A DNA stretch of 64,000 bases from Corythoichthys intestinalis (lineage: Eukaryota > Chordata > Actinopteri > Syngnathiformes > Syngnathidae): positions 47,987,001-48,051,000 of the forward strand of contig NC_080412.1 in the NCBI RefSeq assembly GCF_030265065.1, given 5' to 3'. Positions 24,528 to 34,609 of the stretch are shown here, piece after piece (positions within the stretch are counted from its first letter, which is position 1; each line of letters starts with the position of its first letter). A model generated the notes under the pieces. The model did not search any database. It saw nothing but the letters and a program-made list of their open reading frames with translations, and had not been told where the DNA came from. Made by a program: the position numbers and the translations under genes.

Positions 24528-25235
24528 CATACATACATACGTTTTTTTTTTTCTTTTCAAAGCGAGCACGTGAGAGGAGGGATCATGTTTGTCTTCTTGT
24601 CACTTTTTAACAAGGCGTGTGGAATTGGAACGAGTGAGTGTCGTGGTGTGTGTTTAGCGTTAATTGTCAATCACGGCGTGCTAATGACACGCTAACGCAG
24701 GCCTAGCAGACGGAGCGCATGCCGGTGACTCGTCCGTGCGAAACCGACGCCCGACAACTAGAAACGGACTTGCCAAATGTTCTCGCTAAACGTTAATGGC
24801 CAAATGTTAGACTAACCCTAAAGAGTGCTTCATGCTCACTTCGCAGATGGGAAGACACGCACAAAGGACAAGTACCGGGTGGTTTACACGGACCACCAGC
24901 GTCTAGAACTGGAGAAGGAGTTCCACTACAGCAAGTATATCACCATCCGCAGAAAGGCAGAGCTGGCCGGGGCCCTCAGCCTATCGGAGCGCCAGGTGAG
25001 GCCGTCCGAATCGGGCCTTTTCCTCCCAGGAGTGTCTCATGTCGCCCGCGGTTGTCCTCAGGTGAAGATCTGGTTCCAGAACCGGCGCGCAAAAGAACGC
25101 AAGATCAGCAAGAAGAAACAACAGCAGCCCGCCTCGTCCTCGTCCGGCAGCGTCCCCATGGTGACCAGCAGCAGCGGCGGCGGTGGCCTGGTCTCGCCTT
25201 CCTCGATGCCCGTCAGCATCAAGGAGGAGTTTTGA
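22220..25235 (+). CDS. cdx1: Caudal-type homeobox 1 transcription factor
   Basis: Cdx1 is a nuclear homeodomain factor that patterns the posterior axis and intestine, in part through Hox genes. Exons are 22220-22772, 24847-24995 and 25062-25235, with GT-AG borders and consistent phases, giving 291 residues. The start [18 protein letters not shown] is the caudal N-terminal activation region. Low-complexity tracts follow: about 14 Gly at residues 65-78, about 10 Pro at residues 84-93, and poly-Ala around residues 112-130. The YDWIR motif comes just before the homeodomain. The homeodomain spans about residues 185-245 ([20 protein letters not shown], then [13 protein letters not shown]) and is split by intron 2 just before VKIWFQN, as in other caudal genes. 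It ends SIKEEF. Sharing a window with rps14 fits the human 5q32 gene neighbourhood. It could be one of two teleost cdx1 copies. Confidence 0.95.
22773..24846. other. cdx1 intron 1
   Basis: A 2.07 kb AT-rich intron. It contains an (AT)n run at about 24474-24523, followed by CATA repeats. No embedded gene or clear transposon is seen. Confidence 0.7.
24474..24540. repeat. (AT)n and (CATA)n microsatellite
   Basis: About 24 AT units followed by four or five CATA units, in cdx1 intron 1. Confidence 0.95.
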
Positions 25236-25908
25236 GGCCGACCTCTGACCGCCGTGGGCTCGTATCGACGGACAGACAAAAATGCCCGCGGGACGCTGAA
25301 AAAAAAAAAACAATGACTGTTAGCCAAATGTGCAACAAGTGTTGCATTTAACTACATTAGCATGCTAATACCACCCTAATGCAGACTAGCTCTTGAAAAA
25401 AAATGGGACCAGAGGTTCATAACACCTCAACTCAACTTTACAACATGCTGATCCTAATTTCCTTCCACTGTGGTAACTGATTAGCTACATTAGCATGCCG
25501 GTGACATCACCATGTGAAACTGTAAGTTGGTGCGTTGATGCGATTTGACTTAATACACGAGGACAAACTATAGGGTTTTTGACGACGACTAGTGTTAGCC
25601 ATCGTTAGCAGGTCGACGCTGTTCATCCGCGGACCGGACGTTAGCACCATTAGCATGCTACTGGTTTGACTGTGGCTATCAGTCGGCTACATTGGCGTAC
25701 GGCCACTACTCGACAACGGAGCTAGCTCGACGTTTTGGAAGCACTTATTTTAGGAGTGTCTGCCCCCACGCGCCACTTTTGTTTATCTTTTATTTTTATG
25801 CTAATCTTGTAAAATCATTTTGATTGTCTTCAGTTTGTTTGTATCGATGGTCAAGAAAAACATTGGGTCCGTGCTTGGTTCCTCGTTTCTTTTTCAATAT
25901 CACATGAC

Positions 25909-25952
<44 letters not shown>

Positions 25953-26640
25953 GCAGCGTGAAGTAGGATCCTCGGTCATGCTTGCTCTTTGGACGCCACA
26001 CCTCAACAAGCACCAAACGGCTGGCCGACTATGTGTGCCTTTAAGACCTTTGCTCTATTTCACCTCTTGTTCTATCTTAAACCTCGCTATCGCAGGTGTG
26101 CGCGTAATGACAGGAGAACAGCTAGTTTGAGATTTTAAGGAGCCTCGCGAGCGCCGCCATGTTTATTAACATCAAACGCAAGCAGCCATTTTGGCTTTGT
26201 TTGAAATGGGAAAGGAGGTCGGACGGTAGCTCGCCGCCTGCGCCGTTGAGAGGCGGATGGGGACGCTAACGAGGTGGGCGGAGCTTCCCATACCTGCCAT
26301 AAAGTTTTATTGAGGATGGGGACAATAAATTTTTTTTCTTTTTTCGGCATAGAGACACACCACTGTTTACTCACTTCCCTGACATACGCGCGGCCTTCAT
26401 CCCGGTCGGCCGCCATCTTTCTTAAACATTGACCACAAACGTGCAAATAAGGACAGATTTATAAAAGGGCGTAGGTTTGGTCTCAACATTGGTAGGGACG
26501 ATATAACAGCATAACCTGAATGTAGACATATTGTTGAGGACGGGACATAAATAAGGCCAAACAGATTGGGTGAACACGGGCTACATTTCTCATCAATATG
26601 AACCTAATTGAATGAATTGATAGGATAAATGGCCAATGCA
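25236..26640. other. cdx1 3' flank
   Basis: The probable 3' UTR is followed by intergenic sequence with an (AC)n run at about 25916-25948. No other coding region was recognised. Confidence 0.55.
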
Positions 26641-26645
26641 AAATA

Positions 26646-28205
26646 CAGTGTATCACAACAGTGAGTACACCCCTCTCATTTCTGCAGATATGTAAGTATA
26701 TCTTTTCATGGGACAGCACTGACAAAATGACACTTTGACACAATGAAAAGTAGTCCGTTTGCAGCAGTTATAATAGAGTTCATTTATTTCCCCCTCAAAA
26801 TATAGCCATTGATATCCAAACCCCTGGCAACAAAAGTGAGTACACCCCTTAGAAACTACGTACATCCCTAAATGTCCAAATTGAGTACTGCTTGTCATTT
26901 TCCCTCCCAAATGTCATGTGACTCGTTAGTGTTACTAGGTCCAGGTGTGCATAAGGAGCAGGTGTGTTCAAATTTGTAGTGAAGCTCTCACACTCTCTCA
27001 TACGGATCACCGGAAGTTCCAACGTGGCACCACATGGCAAAGAACTCTCTGAGGAGAGGTATTGTTGTGCTACATGAAGATGGCCAAGGCCACAAGAAGA
27101 TTGCCAGCACCCTGAAACTGAGCGGCAGCAAAGTGGCTAAGATCATCCAGCAGAGTCCACTCAGAACAGGCCTCGGGTCGGTCGTCCAAAGAAGCCGAGC
27201 GCACGTGCCGAGCGTCAAATCCAAATAGTTTCTTTGAAAGATCGTCGCAGGAGTGCTGTCAGCATTGCTGCAGAGATTGAAGAGGTGGGTGGGCGGTCAG
27301 CCTGTTAGTGCTCAGACCATACATCAAATCGGTGTGCATGGCTGTCACCCCAGGAGGAAGCCTCTTCTGAAGACGGTATACAAGAAAGCCCGCAAACAGT
27401 TTTCTGATGACATGTCAACAAAGCACATGGATTACTGGAACCATGTCCTATGGTCTGATGAGACGAAGATGAATTTTCCGATGTGTGGCGGCGACCAAGT
27501 AAGGAGTACAAAGATAAGTGTGTGATGCCTACAGTTAAGCATGGTGGTGGGAATGTCATGGTCTGAGGCTGCATGAGTGCTGCAGGTGTTGGAGAGTTAC
27601 ATTCCATTGAGGGAACTGTGAAATACTGCAGCAGAGCATGATCCCCTCCCTCCAGAAACTGGGTCACAGGGCATGACAATGACCCCAAACACACCTCCAA
27701 GATGACCACTGCTTTACTGAAGAGGCTGAGGGTAAAGGCAATGGACTGGCCAAGCATGTCTCCAGACTTGAACCCAGTAGAACATCTTCCTCAAGCGGAA
27801 GGTGGAGGTGCGCAAAGTCTTAAATATCCGGCAACGTCGTCTCGGAGGAGTGGAAGAGCGTGCCAGTGGCAACCTGTGAAGCTCTGGTCGACTCCATGCC
27901 CAGGCAGTTCCGGGTAATAGTGGCGGGCAGCCACACAATATATTGACAGTTGACATGTTTTACTGTATGTTAGTATTGACAACTTTCACTAAGGGGTGTA
28001 CTCACTTTTGTTGCCAGGGGTTTTAGATATTAATGGCTATATTTTGAGTTAATTTATGTCCCCTCAAAATAACTCTATTATATAAGCTGCACACAGACTA
28101 CTTTTCATTGTGTCAAAGTGTCATTTTGGCAGTGTTGTCCCATGAAAAGATATACTTCAATATCTGCAGAAATGCCAGGGGTGTACTCATTTTTGTCATA
28201 CACTG
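26646..28205 (+). mobile_element. Tc1-like transposon, defective
   Basis: Termini CAGTGTATCACAACAGTGAG and the inverse of ACAGTGTATGACAAAAATGA enclose 1.56 kb. TA precedes the left end at 26644-26645; on the right it has decayed. Frames at 27034-27228 (SLRRGIVVLHEDGQGHKKIA) and 27253-27525 (DYWNHVLWSDETKMNF) belong to a Tc1 transposase, with [10 protein letters not shown] near 27770. They lie in several frames, so the gene has multiple indels. A shorter relative sits at 42100-42913. Confidence 0.9.
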
Positions 28206-28354
28206 TTATTCTAACTTTCATATGTATTGCTTCAAGTGATACACCGTTTGATTGAAACCTTTGTTTTCAAAATCTACTAAAGAAACACTTTGGAAAACTT
28301 CCAGAATAAATGTCTGGATTTCATTAACAAATTTAAATTGCAATATTTCAACTC

Positions 28355-28785
28355 GGGCCGCAGCTATCGATTATATTAGTAGTCGATTCATTGATGAAGC
28401 GGTTAGTTCAAATAATCGAGTAATCGGATAAGGAACATAAAAAATTAAAATACCTGGGCTGAGCCTCAGACGGCACAAAAAATGAATAAATGAGGATCTA
28501 AGTACAACAAAAGAGCAATTGGCTAACTTACAAAGCAAAAGCTATCTTAAATGCTATAAAATGCTAACTTTTTTTTTTTTTTTTTTACAATGCGCTTCAC
28601 AAAAGGTTCAAACACATATTCCCGCAAAAAAAAAGACTAAATATACATATAAAACTACATGCAAACACTTTCAAAACAAACCATTAGAATGCCACTTTAA
28701 TTAAACGAATACTTGAAGCAGCAAAATTGAATTTGAATCTCTTTTCTAATTGAATTACTCGAGTCAATCGATTAATCGTCGTGGC
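28355..28785. mobile_element. hAT-like MITE (GGGCYGCAGCTATCG type)
   Basis: The left end GGGCCGCAGCTATCGATTAT and the right end ATCGATTAATCGTCGTGGC are inverse-related. Interior AGTAATCGGATAAGGAACAT is typical of a widespread fish MITE. Pieces of a related copy flank the insertion at 62258-63369. Confidence 0.75.
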
Positions 28786-29169
28786 ATTAATTTGAACTTA
28801 AATTACATAACATACACAATAAACACAAACTTGTTCATAATCTCTTAACTATCCAGAAATGCAAAATATAAACAACAAATGCCACTCAAAACATTGTCTT
28901 TCTAAATAAAGAAATTAAATATAATTAACATCTTAGTCAGGGAATAACAAAATATACAAAAATGGAGCTTTTGTCCACAAGCACAGCCAAATTCAACAAA
29001 AAAAATGAAAGCGTCATTGGCTGCTGCTGGCTGAAAAAAAATTTGGAATATCCTTCCCCTTTGTAGGGTGCGGAGGAGGCGGCATGTTGTCCACATTTTG
29101 TGCTTCTGTCGGGGATGAAAGTGTAAGTGCGCGCGTATGTGTGTGTGTCATCAGCCAATCAAATGTGCA

Positions 29170-32100
29170 TTTGCATTGTTTGGGTATGAGCCCAAAAAGT
29201 AAAGCTAATTACATGTATCACTCCTTCGAAAGTCTAGTACTATCAATTATTGATGCTAACTGGAAGAACCAAAAACCAGTACTTTTCTTAGTGGTTTACC
29301 GTCCCCCTGGTCCCTACTCACAGTTTTTGTTAGATTTCTCTAACTTTTTATCCAGTATTTTGCTAAACTGGGATAGAATTATAATTGTAGGGGATTTTAA
29401 TATACACGTTGATGATGATGTTGACGGTGATTCTCTTGGTAAGGCTTATAATGACCTACTAGATGGGACTGGCTTTATTCAAAATGTAAATAACCCAACT
29501 CATAGTCACAAGCACACCTTGGACCTGATTTTAAAGTACGGTACGAAGATTAGTGATCTTATTGTCCATCCCCACAACCCCGCACTGTCTGATTATTTTC
29601 TAATTACATTTCAGTTTGTACTTCAAGATAATCCTTCACTAGTGAATAAATCTCAGATAAAAAGGACATTATGTGCTCTCGCTCTGTTTCAGAGTATAAA
29701 CAGATCATTCAGCCAATATTTGCCTCCATGTCGTCTGATTATGAAGGAAAAATGTCTGGGCTTGCTGTTAATGACGAGTTTGTTGATAGTGTAATGTTTA
29801 CACCGCGAACTGCTCTCGATGTAGTCGCTCCCCCCAAATTAAAGTTTGTCAAGCCGAGACGAGCATCTCCTTGGTATAATGCTGAAACACGTTCTCTTAA
29901 ACAATCGGCACATAAATTAGAAAGACTTTGGCGCCGTTCCAACACAGAGCACACTTTCTCTGCCTGGAAAATCAGTTTAGTGTCCTATAAACAGGCCTTG
30001 CGTACGACTAAAACCAGATATTACTCATCCTTAATAGATGAAAACAAGAATAATCCTAGGTTTCTGTTCAGCACTGTAGCAAGGCTGACAAACAGTCACA
30101 GCTCAGTAGACCCTTACTGTATATCCCACCCACTCTTAGCTGTGATGACTTCCTAAATTTTTTAACAATAAGATCTCACCTATTCGAAATCAAATAAATG
30201 AATTACTTCCAACTATTAGGGCTGATAAAGCGCAGACTGAAAATTCAGAGTCTCCTATATAAACCCCTCTATGATATTAAATAACTTCACCACTGTAGAC
30301 CAACGCGATGTAATTGCAATTATAATGTCCTCCAAACCATCGACGTGCCTCCTAGACACGATCCCAACCAAACTTTTTAAAGAGACCCTGCCTCTAACTA
30401 TTGATATTATCCTAAATATAATAAATACCTCATTAGTTACTGGCCACGTGCCTCAGTCCTCTAAATATGCAGTTATTAAACCGCTCTTGAAAAAAACCTA
30501 CTCTTGATCCTGACATCTTGGCCAATTATAGACCTATCTCTAGTCTACCCTTTCTCTCCAAAGTCCTTGAAAGAGTGGTAGTTAAACAAATCTGTCAGCA
30601 GCTACAGGACAATAGTTTATTTGAACATTTCCAGTCTGGCTTTCGAGCTCATCATAGCACTGAAACTGCATTAGTCAAAGTAACTAATGACTTGTTACTA
30701 GCCGCTGACGTTGGATTAGTCTCGATCCTGGTTCTGTTGGACCTGAGTGCAGCCTTTGACACAATCGACCATAATATCTTATTGCAGAGACTAGAATGTG
30801 ACATAGGCATTAGAGGAGCAGCCCTCTGCTGGCTTAAATCATATTTATCTAATAGGTACCAGTTTGTCAATGCAAACCAGCAATCATCACCGTACTCTAG
30901 AGTCAGTTATGGTGTGCCACAAGGGCCGGTCCTCGGGGCCATCTTGTTTACGCTGTATATGCTTCCTTTAGGCAAGATCATCAGAAAACATAGCAAGAAC
31001 TTTCATTGTTATGCCGACGGCACACAACTGTATTTATCAATTAAACCTGAGCAGATCAGGCAAGTGGATAAACTGAGCACCTGTGTCTGAGATAGAAATA
31101 CCTGGATGAGCACTAATTATTTTCTACTTAACCCTGAAAAGACAGAAGTCCTTATAATAGGTCCAAAAAGTGTGAGAGACTCTTTAACTGCCCAGATAGT
31201 CAGTCTGGACAATGTAAATGTAGCCTCCAGCACCACAGTTAAAAACCTAGGAGTTCTATTCGACCCAGACTTAGCATTTAAGGCTCATATTTAAAAAACC
31301 CGCAGAACGGCCTTATTTCACCTGCGCAACATAGCCAAAATTAGAAATATTTGATCTAAAAATGATGCAGAAAAACTCATTCATGCGTTCCCTACCTAAC
31401 CCTAACAGAACACTCCGTTCTCAGAAAGCAGGTCTACTGGTAGTTCCCAGTCGGAGCTAGAGCCTTTAGCCACCAAGCTCCTGTTGTATGGAATCGGCTT
31501 CCAGCTAGTATTAAAGAAGCCGAGACAGTCTTTATATTGAAGATTAGACTAAAAAGGTTCCTATTCGACAAAGCTTATGGTCAGGCTAGTTGAAATCAGA
31601 CTAGACTTACAGTTCAGTCTAAGCTGCGCTAGAAGCTATAATGCTGGGGGAAGTATAGCCACTGAATCCTATCTCCTTTTTCTTACTCTACTTACCTCTT
31701 GACTTACTTTATTTCGATTTTCTAATTTTAATATCTAGTTGACTAGTCACTTCATCACTAGTCACCCGGTGTCCCCTTTCCCCCCTCCCCATTTTTCAGC
31801 TGCAGCCTTCCTGACTATCCAGACCAGTGGCTGGATGGACATCCTCGTTGCCCCCCCGTCTCACCTGGCTAGATGGAATCCCTCTTGTTTCTTCACTCCA
31901 TTGCATCTCTACAAACGGTACCTCCTGCTCCAAATACCCACCACCAGTCCTGGTGCATCTATAACCTGTCCGTCCTGAGAGTGGATCTCTCCTGACCGGG
32001 GATACTCCCCAAGGTTTCTCATTTCTCCCAAAGAGTTTTGGAGTTTTTCCTTGCCGACATGGAGGGTGGAAGGATGGGGGATGCCCAGGACTTGACCTTT

Positions 32101-32205
32101 ATTCATTTCATCTGCTGTTTCTAACTGTGTATCACATTGCCTCTGCAAAGCCCTTTGAGACAACCTTGTTGTGATATAGGGCTATACAAATAACATTGAA
32201 TTGAG
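29170..32205 (+). mobile_element. CR1/L2-clade LINE, 5'-truncated and inactive
   Basis: This is a non-LTR retrotransposon. The endonuclease part is read at 29200-29640 (VVYRPPGPYSQFLLDF, IIIVGDFNIHVDD) and begins inside the domain, so the 5' end and any first frame are missing. The reverse transcriptase part spans about 30250-31300 (ANYRPISSLPFLSKVLERVV, LDLSAAFDTIDHN, GVPQGPVLGAILF). The catalytic YADD motif is YADG here (CYADGTQLYL, about 31010), so the enzyme would be dead even if expressed. The coding region is split over at least four frames. The 3' end has GGGCTATACAAATAACATTG and a short TTGAAT tail, shared with the fragment at 7986-8068. A Rex1-type relationship is possible. Confidence 0.9.
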
Positions 32206-32214
32206 GAAAAACAA

Positions 32215-33030
32215 TGCAATGTCACATTCAGCAAGTGAAACGTGATAAATGGAGTAAGTCTGAACATAATGAAAATAATTCACTTAGTAATGGTTGGGTC
32301 AATGTTATCCTTACAAGGAGGCAGTCTAAATCACCTATATAACAGAAGTAATTATAAAATGCAAATAAGGTTGCTTCAAAGTTGCTGTGGACAATTTGAG
32401 CATCCTGAAAATTGGCTAGTGTTATGTCCCTATGCAAACCTACACCCTTGGATTCATATACCAAATGTTTAACTTTTGACTCAAAGGGAAGTTTGTTTTA
32501 TCATCAATACATGATCGCTCCAAAGATTCTTGTTTATTGAATTAAATATTCTTATACGTATTGAAATGGCAATATAGGGAATATCAGTACATTCTCATGA
32601 TGTATTATGGATGAATTTGGAAGAGATGACATATCTGAAGATATTTATAGACATTTTGGACAATTATTCATTTTCATGACATAGTAATGTACATTTATGA
32701 CATACTAAAATAGTTTTAAGACATACACACATTTCAGACAGTTATATAGATTTATTAACTATTCTAGACACATTTATGGCATATGACTGTGAAATATTTG
32801 CGGATATTTATAGACATTTGTTCAAGTTTATGACATACTTTTAGGATATATAAAACATCATTTATAGATTCATGAGCTATTTTTAGATCCAACTTTTATA
32901 CATTTAGAATATATTATACACATTTAAGACAGTTATGTAGATTTATGAGCTACATTTGGACACATTTAGGATATATTATACATTTATGACCTCAAGTTTA
33001 CAACACATTTATGACATATTAATAATGACA
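32215..33030. repeat. AT-rich periodic sequence
   Basis: From about 32630 to 33015 the phrases ATTTATGACATA, GATTTATGAGCTA and ATTTATAGACATTT recur at irregular spacing. This looks like a decayed minisatellite. It has no coding content. Confidence 0.6.
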
Positions 33031-33039
33031 TTCACGCCA

Positions 33040-33310
33040 CGGCCGTGACGATTGTAACGAATGTAATAAGGTCATCTGTGCCGCGTCGCAAACGACGGCC
33101 AAATTTGAGAGAGAGAAAAAGAAAGTGAGCGCAAACAAAATGTTCTCCGTGAGCACGCCCACACGCTTGTAAAAGTTAATCATTGGGGCCCGCCGCGTAC
33201 AGTTTATGGCCGCCGATGCCGAAGATGAAAAAGCCGTCGGCTGTGGGAAAGAAGGGACTTCCTGCTTCGTGGTTCAAAGGTCACGCGTCACCGGCAAAGT
33301 CATCCAACGT
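33040..33310. other. Isolated GC-rich patch in AT-rich DNA
   Basis: A CpG-rich island of about 270 bases. The minus strand has a 27-codon frame ending at about 33178 (FFPTADGFFIFGIGGHKLYA). It could be a last exon or chance; no family was recognised. Confidence 0.3.
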
Positions 33311-33469
33311 TGGCAGTGGCTAGAAAAATGCTTATTCGTGACATTTGTTATATCAATATAATGGCATTTCCCCCCCATTCTTTTCCATTTTGATCAATTT
33401 TATCATTTATAAATATGGATGAGAACACTGGTCACGACAGTGGACACACATTTAAAAGTAATCATTATC

Positions 33470-33625
33470 TCAGAATAGAATAGAATAAAAAAGTAATCAT
33501 TAACTCAGAATAGAATAGAATAGAATAGAATAGAATAGAATAGACCTTTATTTTCATTATACAGTGGTGCAATGAAATTGTGGAGCATCTCCCTTTACAG
33601 TGTGCACGACAAGTAAAAATCTCAA
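33470..33625 (-). mobile_element. LINE or SINE 3' tail with (TAGAA)n
   Basis: Repeated AATAG pentamers are followed by CCTTTATTTTCATTATACAG and TGCAATGAAATTG. This is a common fish retroelement 3' end read in reverse. Confidence 0.6.
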
Positions 33626-34440
33626 ATGTGATTTGCTAGAATAAAAGTATAAAATCTAAATAAATATAAAATGTGTATGAGGTAGTCCTATGTTCAGGCA
33701 GTGCAATTAATTGAAGTAGCAGCAATTTGACAGTGAAAGCATTGGAATATTGCACGTTAATAGTGTTGCAGTTGGACTATTGCATGTAAATGAATATTTG
33801 ACATCCTAACTCATTCACTGAAACGTCACAGAATATAGGCTGCGATAGTTAGTAAAAATGGGAAATTGATATTGAAAAAAACCTATTGACTACGACAGAC
33901 ATCCATTATATTTAAAAGAATTGGACATTTATTGCTGTCCATGGCAGCCAGAGAGGTGAACTACGGGAGGTTGCAAGAGATTAATTTAAAAAAAAAACTT
34001 TAAAAAAAAAAACTTTTTTTTTTTTTTTATTCCCTGGGGAAAATACACACGGGAATTTATGTATTTATTCTTCATTTTCTTCCACTTTTGACATTTGTTA
34101 CAACTAGTTTTTTGGGGGGGTTGGGGTGAAGATTAATTTTGTTTTATGATGAATTGCTTATATTTTCGTTAAAATTTTATAAGGAGAAAATCAGTCTTTA
34201 ATTTGCATAAAACCATATTGAGCAATGAGCATGCACGTCGTACACGAATGAGCAGAAGAGCAGTGTCGCCCTCTGTTGGCGTTTGTTCTTACTACAGTAA
34301 CGGGCAGACTCCATAATCACCGCCAGAGCGGACGGACCGCCTACCTTTTCCGGTGAAAGGCTGCCAAGAGCCAATAGCCAACGAGCGCTCGCTGGGCTCT
34401 TTGTTTTTGACTTTGGATTGTATTCGTGGGGAGTCTTTTC
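33626..34440. other. Intergenic, upstream of bap18
   Basis: AT-rich sequence with long T runs at about 34013-34028. No gene was recognised. GC content rises after 34300 towards the bap18 promoter. Confidence 0.5.
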
Positions 34441-34609
34441 GCTCAGCTCAAGGTACTAAGTCAACTTGGAGTTTTCTGCAACGCTCCTATCGATGGAAAC
34501 CGGTCGGCTAACAACAAACTGCTAACGCCGGCTAGCACCACCTAGGCCAGCTGTGTTAGCCACACCGGGCTTTTTGTTGTCAACGAGCACAAACGGGAGC
34601 CCTTTCGAC

